Origin: Edwardsiella ictaluri ATCC 33202
GTDB taxonomy: Bacteria > Pseudomonadota > Gammaproteobacteria > Enterobacterales > Enterobacteriaceae
DNA length: 64,000 nucleotides
NCBI RefSeq assembly: GCF_000264785.1
Contig: NZ_AFJI01000062.1
Location: 17,872-81,871 of the forward strand
Direction: 5' to 3'
Every line of letters starts with the position of its first letter. Within the stretch, counting starts at the first letter, position 1. Below are positions 1-9,565 of the stretch, piece by piece. The position numbers and the translations under genes were made by a program. Below the pieces are notes generated by a model. That model was given only the letters and a program-made list of their open reading frames with translations. It was not told where the DNA came from and did no database searches.

Positions 1-1477
1 CATCGCCCAGCTGCCAACAGCGGTCGATGACCTCCTGGCAGCGGCGCTCCATCTCCGGGTTATCACGCTGCACCGAGGAAAAATCGAGATCGGCATCGGA
101 CTGACCGGAGGTCATCGACGAGGCGGCGCCGCCCCCCAGGCCGATATTCATCGCCGGACCGCCCAGCACGATCAGGCAGTCACCGGCGGTAATCTCCCCC
201 TTCTGCACGTGCCCGGCGCGAATGTTGCCGAGGCCGCCTGCCAGCATGATCGGTTTGTGGTAACCGCGCAGCTCCGTACCGTTATGGCTGTCGACCCGCT
301 CCTCATAGGTGCGGAAGTAACCCAGCAGCGCCGGACGCCCAAACTCATTGTTAAACGCCGCGCCACCCAGCGGTCCGTCGGTCATGATATTCAGCGCGCT
401 GACGATGCGCGCCGGACGGCCAAAGTCCTGCTCCCAGGGCTGCTCAAAGCCCGGGATACGCAGGTTGGAGACGGAGAAGCCGACCAGCGCCGCCTTCGGC
501 TTGGCGCCGCGCCCCGTCGCCCCCTCGTCGCGGATCTCCCCGCCGGAGCCGGTCGCTGCCCCCGGCCAGGGCGAGATCGCCGTCGGGTGGTTGTGGGTCT
601 CCACCTTCATCAGGATGTGCGTCGGCTCCTGATGGAAGTCATAGCAACCGCTGTCGGCGTCGGCAAAGAAGCGCCCCACCGCAGAGCCTTCCATGACCGC
701 CGCGTTGTCCTTATAGGCGGACAGGACATGCTCAGGCGTCTGCCGGTAGGTGTTTTTAATCATCTGGAACAGCGATTTCTCCTGCAGCTGCCCGTCGATA
801 ATCCAGTCGGCATTAAAAATCTTGTGACGACAATGCTCCGAGTTGGCCTGTGCGAACATATACAGCTCGACATCGCTCGGGTTACGCGCCAGGCGGACAA
901 AGGCGTTGATCAGGTAGTCCATCTCATCCTGCGCCAGCGCCAGCCCCAGGCGCTGGTTGGCCTCCTCCAGCGCGGCCCATCCCCCACCAAGGATATCCAC
1001 AGACTGCACCGGCTGCGGCGTATGCTGCTCAAACAGCTGCCCGGCGTGCTCCAGCTCAGTGAAGACCCGCTCCATCATGCGATCGTGCAGCAGATCGCAC
1101 AGCGTCTGCCACTGCACCTGATCCAGCGTCTCACCCTCAATGTAGTAAGCCAGACCGCGCTCCAGCCTGCGGATCTGCACCAGTCCGCAGTGACGGGCGA
1201 TATCCGTCGCCTTGGATGACCAGGGGGAGATCGTGCCCGGGCGCGGCGTGACCAGCAGCAGCCGTCCTGACTGCGGGCGGGCCGCCTGCGATGGCCCATA
1301 GGTCAGCAGCTGGCACAGCGTATCGCGCGCCACCGGATCCAACGGCACGCTGACGTCGGCAAAGTGAATGTACTCGGCGTAAATCGCGTCGATAAGCAGG
1401 GACGCGTCGCGGCAGGCAGACAGCAGCTGATTAACACGAAAGGGCGATAAAGCGGGAGAGCCGCGCAGAATTTCCAT
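1..1477 (-). CDS. purL: Phosphoribosylformylglycinamidine synthase (N-terminal part, runs off the left edge)
   Basis: PurL makes FGAM from FGAR, glutamine and ATP in purine synthesis. About 492 of the family's roughly 1300 codons are visible. The start is the ATG whose complement lies at 1475-1477. The protein begins [14 protein letters not shown], and further in shows the family stretches [41 protein letters not shown] (split here only for naming) and the [10 protein letters not shown] loop of the ATP-binding synthetase core. The glutaminase domain would lie beyond the window. A PurR operator sits about 100 bp upstream. The divergent neighbour is mltF, as in E. coli. No frame disruption is visible. 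Confidence 0.97.
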   Translation of the reverse strand, partial: MEILRGSPALSPFRVNQLLSACRDASLLIDAIYAEYIHFADVSVPLDPVARDTLCQLLTYGPSQAARPQSGRLLLVTPRPGTISPWSSKATDIARHCGLVQIRRLERGLAYYIEGETLDQVQWQTLCDLLHDRMMERVFTELEHAGQLFEQHTPQPVQSVDILGGGWAALEEANQRLGLALAQDEMDYLINAFVRLARNPSDVELYMFAQANSEHCRHKIFNADWIIDGQLQEKSLFQMIKNTYRQTPEHVLSAYKDNAAVMEGSAVGRFFADADSGCYDFHQEPTHILMKVETHNHPTAISPWPGAATGSGGEIRDEGATGRGAKPKAALVGFSVSNLRIPGFEQPWEQDFGRPARIVSALNIMTDGPLGGAAFNNEFGRPALLGYFRTYEERVDSHNGTELRGYHKPIMLAGGLGNIRAGHVQKGEITAGDCLIVLGGPAMNIGLGGGAASSMTSGQSDADLDFSSVQRDNPEMERRCQEVIDRCWQLGD

Positions 1478-1577
1478 GATGATTTGATTCTCTCGTCTGC
1501 GAGGAAGCTGTTTACAGCCGCCTCAATGGGCGAAACAGGGGGAAACCGGACGCCATTATAGTGAATCTCCCGCGCCG

Positions 1578-1593
1578 ACGAAACCGTTTGCGT
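1578..1593 (-). promoter_or_regulatory. PurR operator of purL
   Basis: On the minus strand this reads ACGCAAACGGTTTCGT, a 16-bp near-palindrome matching the PurR consensus (ACGCAAACGTTTTCGT type) at all but one position. It lies about 100 bp upstream of the purL start. Established: PurR with hypoxanthine or guanine represses pur genes. Inferred: purL here is under the same control. Confidence 0.85.
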
Positions 1594-1760
1594 AGCCTTT
1601 CTTGTAAAGAGCGCAGTGGGCTGGTTTATTGATCAATAATGCGGTTAAAGTTGCACGCTGGCGTTTTGTTAAGCAAAATGCGCCTGCATGATTGGCTTGA
1701 CCTTTATTCCACTTTTAACACCAGCAACCGCATCCCGCTAGACCGTCATGGGATAACTAT

Positions 1761-3185
1761 TTGAAACGTATAAAATATAATTATTACCTTATCGGTATTG
1801 TCTCTGCGCTTTTAGCGCTGGCGCTGTGGCCCAATATTCCGTGGCGCAGCGGTAATGAAAACCAGCTACAACAGATCCTCGACCGGGGGGAGCTGCGCGT
1901 CAGCACCATCGTCTCGCCACTCACCTATCAGCGTGAGGGCAATGCGATCTCCGGCCTGGACTATGAGCTGGCCAAGCGCTTCGCCGACTATCTGGGCGTG
2001 AAGCTGCACGTCACTGTACGCCCCACATTACCGGGTCTGTTTGACGATCTGGATGGACAGAATGCCGATATGATTGCAGCCGGACTGCTGTACAACAGCG
2101 CGCGGCTGCACCGCTATCGCACCGGGCCGACCTATTACTCCGTCTCCCAGCAGCTGGTCTACCGCCAGGGCAAGGTGCGCCCGCGTAACCTGGCCGATCT
2201 CAGCGGCGCCCTGATGGTGCAGTCCGGATCGGCCCATATCACCACCCTGGAGCACTACCGTCAGCAAAAGTACCCTGGCCTGCAGTGGCAGAGCAGCGAC
2301 AGCCTGTCGGCAACCGAGCTGCTTAAGCAGGTCGCCGAAGGCAAGCTGGATTATACGGTGGCGGATTCGATGGCGATCTCCCTGTTTCAGCGCATCCACC
2401 CGCAGGTGGCGGTCGCCTTCGATATCAGCGATGAAGAGCCGGTCATGTGGTATCTCAACCGCAGCGAGGATGACAGCCTGTACGCGGCGATGCTGGACTT
2501 CTTTAGCCAGAGCGCTGAAGACGGTACCCTGGCGCGCCTGGAGGAAAAATATATCGGCCACGTCGGCAGCTTCGACTACGTCGATACCCGTACGTTCCTC
2601 TCCGCCATCGATAGCGTGCTGCCGTCGCTACAGGACTTTTTTACCCAGCATGCGCGCAAAATGGACTGGCGGCTGCTGGCCGCAATCTCGTATCAGGAGT
2701 CGCACTGGAATCCCCAGGCCACATCGCCGACCGGCGTACGCGGGCTGATGATGCTGACCCGCGCCACCGCCGAAGGGCTGGGGGTTAAGGATCGCCTCGA
2801 TCCGGAGGAGAGCATCGCCGGTGGTTCTCTGTACCTGGAGCGGCTGATGGAGAGGCTGCCGGAGAGCATTCCACAGGATGAGCGGATTTGGTTCGCCCTG
2901 GCCGCCTATAATATGGGTTATGGACACATGCTGGATGTCCGCCAGCTGACCCGAAAACAGGGGGCAAATCCCGACAGCTGGGCAGATGTCAAACAGCGTC
3001 TTCCGCTGCTGAGCCAAAAGAAATACTACCAGCGGCTGACCTATGGCTATGCGCGTGGGCATGAAGCCTATCAGTATGTCGAAAACATTCGCCGCTATAC
3101 CGTCAGCCTGCGCGGCTATCTGCAGGAAAAGGAGAAGCGAGAGGCGGCAGAGGCGACCCAGCTGGCGCTGCTCGGCCCACGCTGA
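1761..3185 (+). CDS. mltF: Membrane-bound lytic murein transglycosylase F
   Basis: MltF cleaves peptidoglycan glycan strands with formation of 1,6-anhydromuramic acid. The start is TTG, as in the E. coli gene, and gives 474 residues. Residues 10-28 form an N-terminal hydrophobic segment. Residues about 35-265 are a family 3 solute-binding-like regulatory domain ([23 protein letters not shown]). Residues about 295-440 are an SLT lysozyme-like domain with the catalytic glutamate E313 in the stretch [14 protein letters not shown]. It is divergent from purL, the conserved arrangement. The C-terminus is shorter than the E. coli protein (about 518 aa), lacking its low-complexity tail. Confidence 0.96.
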   Translation: MKRIKYNYYLIGIVSALLALALWPNIPWRSGNENQLQQILDRGELRVSTIVSPLTYQREGNAISGLDYELAKRFADYLGVKLHVTVRPTLPGLFDDLDGQNADMIAAGLLYNSARLHRYRTGPTYYSVSQQLVYRQGKVRPRNLADLSGALMVQSGSAHITTLEHYRQQKYPGLQWQSSDSLSATELLKQVAEGKLDYTVADSMAISLFQRIHPQVAVAFDISDEEPVMWYLNRSEDDSLYAAMLDFFSQSAEDGTLARLEEKYIGHVGSFDYVDTRTFLSAIDSVLPSLQDFFTQHARKMDWRLLAAISYQESHWNPQATSPTGVRGLMMLTRATAEGLGVKDRLDPEESIAGGSLYLERLMERLPESIPQDERIWFALAAYNMGYGHMLDVRQLTRKQGANPDSWADVKQRLPLLSQKKYYQRLTYGYARGHEAYQYVENIRRYTVSLRGYLQEKEKREAAEATQLALLGPR

Positions 3186-3207
3186 GCCGCGCCGTCCGAT
3201 CAGCGCC

Positions 3208-3723
<516 letters not shown>

Positions 3724-3917
3724 TTACCCCTTTCTGTTTCCGGCGCGCATTATACACAGCCCCTGCGCACCCGCCGCGTCTAATTGGCGCTATTGCCCCA
3801 TTTCTCCACGCGGAAGCGGACAGCTGCCGCGGCGCAGGCGTATGATACGCCGGCACCTGCCCACCGTATCAAGGAGGGAAAAAGGGCATAGCCTAATTAT
3901 TCTCAGGAGATATCTGG

Positions 3918-4256
3918 ATGTTTGCACAAATTCGGCGCATGAAACAGGGCCTGATGATGGCAGGCCTGCTGGCGACATCCGCCCCGTTGTGGGCGGCAGA
4001 GTACTGGATCGATGTCCGTGTACCGGAGCAATACCGGCAGGAACACGTCAAGGGCGCACACAATATTCCGCTCAAAAACCTGGCGCAGCGCATTGGCACT
4101 CTGACCCAGGACAAGAATGACACTCTGCACCTCTATTGCAACAGCGGACGCCAGTCAGGCCAGGCGGAAGCGCTGCTGCTGCAGATGGGCTACCGCCACG
4201 CCGTCAATGCGGGCGGGCTGGAGCAGGTCGCCACGCACCAGCAAATGGTAAAATAA
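3918..4256 (+). CDS. Periplasmic rhodanese (PspE-like thiosulfate sulfurtransferase)
   Basis: 112 residues. An N-terminal signal peptide (hydrophobic LMMAGLLATSAPLWA, cleavage expected after AWAA-type residue 26-27) is followed by a single small rhodanese domain. The active-site cysteine is C74 in YCNSGRQSGQ, very like E. coli PspE. A GGAGAT ribosome site precedes the ATG. The enzyme class moves sulfane sulfur from thiosulfate to cyanide or thiols; the physiological acceptor is unknown. It stands alone here, with no psp operon around it, and lies between tadA and a yiaY homologue, a position without a counterpart in E. coli. Confidence 0.85.
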   Translation: MFAQIRRMKQGLMMAGLLATSAPLWAAEYWIDVRVPEQYRQEHVKGAHNIPLKNLAQRIGTLTQDKNDTLHLYCNSGRQSGQAEALLLQMGYRHAVNAGGLEQVATHQQMVK

Positions 4257-4517
4257 TAACACTCTGCGCGCGGCGGTCTGCAGCCACACTGCAGCCGCAT
4301 CGGCGGATGCCAACTTATTATTCGTTCAGTAAAAAATCGCTTTAAAAAAGTATAAAATAGCAGCGATATCGGCTGGTTATGGCAATTTAATACAGGAAAA
4401 CATTAATTGTTAGTTTTCTAAACATTTAATTTTCATCATTCCGTGCGCGGGATCGCTGTAATAATTCATCGGCAGGCTATCTTGGTTGTTAATTTACTAA
4501 CACCAAAGGAGTTGTCG

Positions 4518-5669
4518 ATGACGACCTCAACGTTTTTTATTCCCAGTGTAAATATGATCGGTCGCGGTTGCCTGAACGAGGCGGCGGCGACGATGAAAGA
4601 GTACGGCTACAACCAGGCGCTCATCGTCACCGACAGCGTGCTCAGCCGTCTGGGCATCGTCGGCGATGTGCAGGCACTGCTGGCCGGGGTGGGCATTCAA
4701 AGCGCGGTGTATGACGGCACGCATCCCAACCCGACCACCGATAACGTCGCCGCAGGGCTGACGCTGCTGCGCGAGCATGGCTGCGACTGCGTAATTTCGC
4801 TGGGCGGCGGCTCGCCCCACGACTGCGCCAAAGGCATCGCGCTGGTGGCGGCCAACGGCGGGGATATCCGTGACTATGAAGGGGTCGATCGCTCACAGCA
4901 CCCGCAGCTGCCGCTGATCGCCATCAACACTACCGCCGGTACCGCCTCTGAAATGACGCGCTTTTGTATCATCACCGATGTACAGCGTCACATTAAGATG
5001 GCCATCGTCGACAAGCATGTCACTCCGATCCTTTCCGTCAACGATCCGCAGCTGATGCGCGGTATGCCGAAGGGGCTGACCGCCGCTACCGGAATGGATG
5101 CCCTGACCCACGCCGTAGAGGCCTATGTCTCTACCGCTGCGACGCCGATCACCGATGCCTGCGCGCTGAAGGCCATCACGATGATCTGCGCCCATCTGCG
5201 CGACGCCGTCCGCGACGGCGACGACATGGCGGCGCGCGAAGCCATGGCCTACGCCCAATTTCTGGCAGGGATGGCCTTTAACAATGCCTCTCTGGGGTAT
5301 GTCCATGCGATGGCTCACCAGCTGGGCGGCTTCTACGATCTGCCACACGGCGTCTGCAATGCGATACTACTGCCCCACGTGCAGAGCTTCAACGCCCGTG
5401 CCTGCGCAGGTCGTCTGAAGGATATCGCGGCAGCAATGGGCGTCGCAGTTCAGGATATGGACAACGAGCAGGGAGCTGAGGCCTGCATCGCCGCAATCCG
5501 CAGCCTGGCCCACGACGTGGCGATCCCGGTGGGTCTGCGCGAGCTGAAGGTTCGTGAAGAGGATCTGGACACCCTGGCCAACAACGCCCTGAAGGATGCC
5601 TGCGGTCTAACCAACCCGATCCAGGCCAGTCATGCAGAGATCGTGGCGATCTTCCGCGCCGCGCTGTGA
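4518..5669 (+). CDS. yiaY: Iron-containing alcohol dehydrogenase, YiaY type
   Basis: The 383-residue protein is co-linear with E. coli YiaY (also 383 aa) almost throughout. The ATG at 4518 is preferred over an upstream in-frame start because AAAGGAGTT sits just before it and [12 protein letters not shown] aligns to the YiaY N-terminus. The NAD(P)-binding [13 protein letters not shown] loop is at about 94-106. Iron ligands of the FucO/YiaY family are D194, H198, H263 and H277. It probably interconverts short alcohols and aldehydes; the physiological substrate of YiaY is not established. The position next to tadA/pgpC is not the E. coli yia locus. Confidence 0.9.
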   Translation: MTTSTFFIPSVNMIGRGCLNEAAATMKEYGYNQALIVTDSVLSRLGIVGDVQALLAGVGIQSAVYDGTHPNPTTDNVAAGLTLLREHGCDCVISLGGGSPHDCAKGIALVAANGGDIRDYEGVDRSQHPQLPLIAINTTAGTASEMTRFCIITDVQRHIKMAIVDKHVTPILSVNDPQLMRGMPKGLTAATGMDALTHAVEAYVSTAATPITDACALKAITMICAHLRDAVRDGDDMAAREAMAYAQFLAGMAFNNASLGYVHAMAHQLGGFYDLPHGVCNAILLPHVQSFNARACAGRLKDIAAAMGVAVQDMDNEQGAEACIAAIRSLAHDVAIPVGLRELKVREEDLDTLANNALKDACGLTNPIQASHAEIVAIFRAAL

Positions 5670-5700
5670 ACCCCTGCCCCGCCGACGGTGGGGCCCCCGA

Positions 5701-6348
5701 TTAAGGCAGGCGCCGCAGCGCGCCCTCCTTATCAACCCGATAGCGAAAGCGGCAGTGGCTCAGCACCACATCATCCTGGCGGCTATCGCTATAGCCACTG
5801 TACAGCCGCAGCGGGCGCCCGAGACAGCGCTCCAGCTGGCGCACCTTTTCCCGCCCCAGACAGCGGCGCGTCAGCGTCCAACCACCGAAGCGACGGTGCA
5901 TCCGAGTACCTATCAGCGTCACGCGCAGCAGAATACCGCTGTCACGATACACCTGCTCCACCAGCTGCTCGGGTGAGCCGGTCAGCAGCCAGACCCGCGT
6001 CATCGGGCTCGCCAAATAGTCATCCAGGCGCGCCCTAACCAGGGGAAAGGGCTGGACCCGGTGGCGAAACTGCTCCACAAACAGCGTCTCCAGCGTTCGC
6101 AGGCACCCTTCCGGGCGGCCTGCGGTCATACTCCACAGCAGCAGGCTGACCGGACGCCGCGCCGCCCTCCCGGCGAATAGCAGCCCCAGCCCCACCAGCG
6201 GCAGGCACAGCAGCACCAGCGGCCAATTCAGCGGCAGTCGCCACAGCATAAAACGCAGAAAGCAGCCAAACAGATCCTGGCGGTGCAGCGTACCGTCCAG
6301 GTCAAAAAAGACCTGCCTGCACACCGAATGTTCCCGCTGATGTATCAC
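5701..6348 (-). CDS. pgpC: Phosphatidylglycerophosphatase C
   Basis: The 215-residue HAD-superfamily enzyme removes phosphate from phosphatidylglycerophosphate at the inner membrane. The nucleophile motif is DLDGT at D16-T20. A hydrophobic segment (WPLVLLCLPLVGLGLLFAG) sits at about 42-60, a LLTGS motif II follows, and the second acidic cluster is YSDSRQDD near the end. It was formerly yfhB. It lies next to the yfhH remnant as in E. coli, and is convergent with the yiaY homologue (31-bp gap). Confidence 0.9.
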   Translation of the reverse strand: MIHQREHSVCRQVFFDLDGTLHRQDLFGCFLRFMLWRLPLNWPLVLLCLPLVGLGLLFAGRAARRPVSLLLWSMTAGRPEGCLRTLETLFVEQFRHRVQPFPLVRARLDDYLASPMTRVWLLTGSPEQLVEQVYRDSGILLRVTLIGTRMHRRFGGWTLTRRCLGREKVRQLERCLGRPLRLYSGYSDSRQDDVVLSHCRFRYRVDKEGALRRLP

Positions 6349-6500
6349 GACCGCCTCCCGTTACCCGCGTCGGGTCTATGTCACTCGCGCAGACAAATGA
6401 TGACGATGGCGTCATGATATGGTGTTTATGCAGCAAGTGAGGTTTCGCCTCATGAGTCTGACTATGGCAAACTATCCCCTCGCATGCAAAGGGGACATTT

Positions 6501-7348
6501 ATGAGCAGCTTGGTGAGAATAAAGCAGCTTTATCATTCGCTGGCACAAAACGAGACGAGCGTAAGCTGGCCGATTTTATTCTCTCCTCGCCGGAGCAACT
6601 GGGCAAGCTGAGCTCTCAGGAGCTGGCCAATACGCTCGGCATAAGCCAGTCCAGCGTGGTTAAATTCGCCAAAAAACTGGGTTTCCGCGGTTTTCCCGCG
6701 CTAAAGCAGGATATCTCGGCCCATCTGCTGCGCCATCAAGCGCCGGCTAACGAGGCCGCGCTCCATCACGGTATTCTACGCCACGATCCGCTCAAGGTGG
6801 TCGGCGAAAAGCTGATGGCGGAAAAGATCGCGGCGCTGCAGTCCACCCTGACCATCAACCATGAGGAGCAGCTGCAGCGGGCGCTGCGCATGCTGCTCGG
6901 CGCCCGGCGCATCGTCATTACCGGCCTCGGCGCCTCCGGCCTGGTGGCCAGGGACTTCGCCAATAAGCTGATGCAGATTGGCCTGGCGGCCTACGCCGAA
7001 TCGGATACCCATATGCAGATAGCCTGTGCCCAAGCCATGCAACCGCAGGATCTCCTGATGGCCATCTCCTACAGCGGCGAACGCAAAGAGGTCAACATAG
7101 CCGCCGCAACACCCAGGTGCTGGCCCTGACCGGTTTCTCTCCCAATCCCCTGCAGGATCTGGCGTCGCTGACGCTGTATATCGTCATCGATGCCCACGCC
7201 GATCAGACCACTGCCATCTCCTCACGCATTGCGCAAAGCGCAAAGCGCCCTGACGGATCTGCTGTATATGGGGATTGTCCAGCAGAACGCAGAGCACGCC
7301 TGCCAGTCTATCCGCAACAGCTGTGCGCCGGTCAAAACGCTGGAATAG
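6501..7348 (+). pseudogene. yfhH: RpiR-family transcriptional regulator YfhH, broken by at least three frame disruptions
   Basis: The ATG at 6501, preceded by AAGGGGA, starts MSSLVRIKQLYHSLAQNE, matching the E. coli YfhH N-terminus. The frame is then lost near 6550-6565 and the HTH (QELANTLGISQSSVVKFAKK) and SIS sugar-isomerase-like domain continue in another frame. Around 7100-7115 a short deletion removes about five residues expected between EVNIAA and RNTQVLALTGF and shifts the frame. A third shift occurs at about 7230-7245, after which the family C-terminus (ALTDLLYMGIVQQN) reads to TAG at 7346-7348. Three separate lesions argue for decay rather than one sequencing error. The gene abuts the left repeat of the yfhL island. 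Confidence 0.85.
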
Positions 7349-7354
7349 TCGGCA

Positions 7355-7519
7355 CAGAAAGGTTTTTCAATGTGGTTTATACTGTGAAAAAATACAGACA
7401 GTGCGTGATAGTGCGGAGCATAGAGTTACACTATCAAGATGATTTTTAAAGACTATATGCGTAAGTGACTAGAATGGCGTTACTGATTACTAAGAAGTGC
7501 ATCAACTGCGACATGTGTG
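7355..7519 (+). repeat. Left 165-bp direct repeat (promoter region plus first 15 codons of yfhL)
   Basis: Aligns without gaps to 12757-12921 with 6 mismatches in 165 positions by eye. The repeat ends exactly after the 15th yfhL codon (Cys15). The copies flank the whole degenerate element, so they are the likely attachment-site or duplication boundaries of the insertion. Confidence 0.92.
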
Positions 7520-7542
7520 CCATTGGGCAAAAAAATTTATAA
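7474..7542 (+). pseudogene. Truncated 5' end of yfhL left of the island
   Basis: ATG at 7474 reads MALLITKKCINCDMC, identical to the start of intact YfhL at 12876, then diverges to AIGQKNL and stops at 7540-7542. Three of the four cysteines of the first Fe-S cluster are kept, but the rest of the ferredoxin is missing. The upstream promoter region is duplicated too, so a 22-residue peptide could be made. After the stop the same frame stays open to 7803 without a usual start codon. Confidence 0.85.
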
Positions 7543-7859
7543 AACAATAGATTAATAACATACATTACATTTTACGTTGCTTTTGTAAATTATACAGGAA
7601 CGGTAGTAGAACAACCTCGTAACGCAGATCTGGCCAGCCACCTTCCTTTTCTTACAACACTGCACCGCCAGTTTCACACCAAACCCACAGTACTCATTGC
7701 GAATAGAGAACAATCGGCAAGACGGTTATTTTTCGATCTATTCTCATATATCCCAAAGTCCGTGGGGGCCTCGGAAAAAGATAACATTGGTAATCTGCAA
7801 TAAAAAACATAAGCAATGCATTGAATTTAAAAAATTTTATTAAAAATAGGAAGGGTAAG
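7520..7859. other. AT-rich stretch at the left end of the element, no gene recognised
   Basis: The plus frame continuing the yfhL stub is open from 7543 to the TAA at 7801-7803 (86 codons). Its content looks protein-like in the second half (PTVLIANREQSARRLFFDLF), but it has no ATG, GTG or TTG near its beginning, so it may be a remnant. I recognise no family. The rest is AT-rich and non-coding as far as I can see. Confidence 0.4.
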
Positions 7860-7860
7860 T

Positions 7861-8060
7861 TTTTGGTAACCAAAAGGTTATCAGGTTACCTTTTTAAAGA
7901 GTCATTTTTAAATTACATAACAAATTGTTTTATACGATATTGAAAAATAGATTACCTTCTTGGTTCCCTCAGATTACCTTTTAGGGGTAACCTTTTTTCT
8001 ATAAATAAATCATGGTATTAAATTACTTTTTACGTAGGAGTTACGGAAGTTACCTTTTTC
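7861..8060. repeat. Iteron-like array of GRTTACCTTTT-type repeats with a palindrome
   Basis: A near-perfect palindrome TTTTGGTAACCAAAA lies at 7861-7875. Related direct repeats follow: GGTTACCTTTTT (7884-7895), AGATTACCTTCTT (7949-7961), AGATTACCTTTTA (7971-7983), GGTAACCTTTTTT (about 7986-7998) and GTTACCTTTTTC (8049-8060). The surroundings are very AT-rich. This pattern is typical of replication-initiator or regulator binding arrays; no function is shown here. Confidence 0.55.
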
Positions 8061-8221
8061 CGACGCGCGATCCAAAAATGCCCGTCAAATCCCAGATTAC
8101 TGCCTATCTTATCGCCGTACTGCATACACAGACTGAATAAATCCGCATGCTCCCCGTTCGCCTTAAAACTCACCTTCAGCCCTCTGTACGGCCCGCCACA
8201 GTGCCCCAGAACAAGTGCCAA
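8030..8221 (-). CDS. Small protein of unknown function in the island
   Basis: 63 residues from a TTG start (an in-frame stop lies just upstream). The composition is protein-like, with GHCGGPYRGLKVSFKANGEH and GFDGHFWIARRKK segments, basic at the C-terminus and rich in Gly and aromatic residues. I recognise no family. Its 3' end overlaps the last iteron-like repeat. It could be a fragment of a phage gene, as the adjacent DNA on the left and right is phage-derived or degenerate. Confidence 0.35.
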   Translation of the reverse strand: MALVLGHCGGPYRGLKVSFKANGEHADLFSLCMQYGDKIGSNLGFDGHFWIARRKKVTSVTPT

Positions 8222-8311
8222 AAAAGCGATCTATTTACTGCGCAGGCGTGGCAGGGTCACAACGGCGCGCTGGCGGTGTTGACCGGAGATTCTGGCGGTA
8301 AGAAGACGTAA

Positions 8312-8333
8312 AAAAGCCCGCAGGAAGCGGGCT
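8312..8333 (-). terminator. Rho-independent terminator downstream of the phage Q remnant
   Basis: Minus strand: perfect 7-bp stem AGCCCGC / GCGGGCT (8315-8321 with 8327-8333), a 5-nt loop, then six U residues (A-run 8310-8315 on plus). It lies 39 bp beyond the stop of the Q remnant, where a portal gene terminator would be expected. Confidence 0.8.
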
Positions 8334-8371
8334 GAGAAGTACACTGTGGCGCTGATGAGTACAGGTAAAGG

Positions 8372-9112
8372 TCAGGATGGCCCTGCGTCATCATCAGCAA
8401 GGCGGTACTTTCTGAAGCGGATAACCTCCATCCCCAGCCAGTCGTTCAGTTCTTTGAACCGCGCCTGCAGCGGCTCTATCTCGTTGCAGTTGAATACCTT
8501 CGCCGCTTTGATGGCATAGCCAAAACCTCCGGCGTTACTCGGCCCCCCATCAGGGCAGGCGGTACCCGGTGCACGGCTAGCTGATCGTCACGACTGACGC
8601 TTTTGATATCGGAGAAGTTATCTTTTGCTGCCACCTCACCGATAGGGATCACCTTCACGCTGTCCGGCTTACCGTTTGGCAGGTACATCAGCAGATTACG
8701 GAAGTTGCCAGGGCCACGACTATCCGCCAGCGCCTCCTGCAATGCTTCGATATCTGCTTCGTTATGAGCAGGAGCGCTCAGGTAGAGGATGAAACCGGCA
8801 TGACCGCCGTTCTTATAGTAACGGCGACGGAACAGCGTGGCGGCGTTATCCAGCCATGCCACGTTCAGGGCGGACAGGTACTCCGGCAGGCCGTAGATTT
8901 CCTGATTGATATCCGGCTCCAGCAGGTGACCAATGCTGCCCGGCGTAAACTCATGATCTACTTGACCTGGCTGGACAAAGAAATAGTTATCCAGTGCCTT
9001 GCCGCGCCGGACGTCTTTCGCCAGCGCCGGCACCAGTTTTAACGGCTGTCCCAGCCGGTTTTCCTGCCGCTCTAAGTAGGCGTTGCCAAACACCAGATAA
9101 TCCAGCGCAAGG
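8372..9112 (-). pseudogene. P2-type phage portal protein (gpQ) remnant, N-terminally deleted and frameshifted
   Basis: The translated minus strand shows the P2 gpQ core: DYLVFGNAYLERQENRLG, HLLEPDINQEIYGLPEYLSA, LFRRRYYKNGGHAGFILY, and VHRVPPALMGG. About the first 110 residues of the family are missing at the (GAGCAG)4 junction. The frame is lost at the six-C run 8543-8548. In the next frame the expected C-terminus (PSNAGGFG ... NEIEPLQARFKELNDWLGMEVIRF) continues to a TGA whose complement is 8372-8374. In P2 the portal forms the capsid vertex for DNA packaging; this copy cannot. Confidence 0.85.
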
Positions 9113-9136
9113 GAGCAGGAGCAGGAGCAGGAGCAG
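9113..9136. repeat. (GAGCAG)4 hexanucleotide repeat at the Q/L deletion junction
   Basis: Four tandem GAGCAG units. They encode Glu-Gln repeats in the L-remnant frame and Cys-Ser repeats on the opposite strand. The tract lies exactly where homology to gpQ (left, minus) gives way to homology to gpL (right, plus). Confidence 0.85.
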
Positions 9137-9394
9137 CGCAGTGTCACCTGTATTCAGGAAACCACCAGCGAGCAACTGGATGGCGAAAGCGTCAACCTGC
9201 ACCGTTACCGTCGCGCCGTATATAGCCTGACGCACGCCAACCAACTGGAGCGCTACCGCAACTTTGACGCCACCGCCCACGATAGCAAACTGGCGGAACA
9301 GAAGGAAAGCACCGCCGACGATCTGGCGCGCGATGCCCGCTTTGCCGTGCGGGATATTCTGAGGAAGCCGCGCAGTACCTTTGTTCTGATATAA
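9113..9394 (+). pseudogene. P2-type head completion protein (gpL) remnant, C-terminal part
   Basis: One open frame from the GAGCAG tract to TAA 9392-9394. After the Glu-Gln repeats the text LDGESVNLHRYRRAVYSL ... LERYRNFDATA ... ADDLARDARFAVRDILRKPRS parallels the C-terminal half of P2 gpL (DGES, YERAV, LYERYRGVDASA, DELWRDMRWAVARIQDKPR). The N-terminal half is gone. In P2, Q points away from P-O-N-M-L. Here Q and L are back to back with P, O, N and M missing, so a single internal deletion explains the junction. Confidence 0.75.
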
Positions 9395-9521
9395 GAAAGA
9401 GTACGGGTATGCGATGCGCACTGTACCGCTTTATCTAAGCACTGGTTGGGGCGCCACCTACCTAATTTACGCCAATGTATCCCCTTTCCAGTTTGACTAT
9501 ACATTAGCCACCAGCCATATT

Positions 9522-9547
9522 AGATTATATCCATATAGATATAATCT
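9522..9547. promoter_or_regulatory. Palindromic operator/promoter of the higBA-type pair
   Basis: A perfect inverted repeat, AGATTATATC - CATATA - GATATAATCT, lies 18 bp before the toxin start. A consensus -10 (TATAAT, 9540-9545) is inside the right arm, so a bound repressor would occlude RNA polymerase. Inferred: the downstream HTH antitoxin binds here to autoregulate. Confidence 0.7.
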
Positions 9548-9565
9548 GACGCATGGATAACGCGG

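Noticed and set aside
209..1219. Long plus-strand open frame of 336 codons opposite purL
   Set aside because: It is the antisense shadow of a highly conserved purL reading frame and resembles no protein family.
7355..7519. Repeat considered as an ERIC element because of a TAAGTGACT stretch
   Set aside because: Only nine bases match and no ERIC inverted-repeat structure is present; the segment is simply the yfhL upstream region.
9113..9136. (GAGCAG)4 considered as a phase-variable tract
   Set aside because: Both genes it lies in are truncated relics, so copy number cannot switch a working product.
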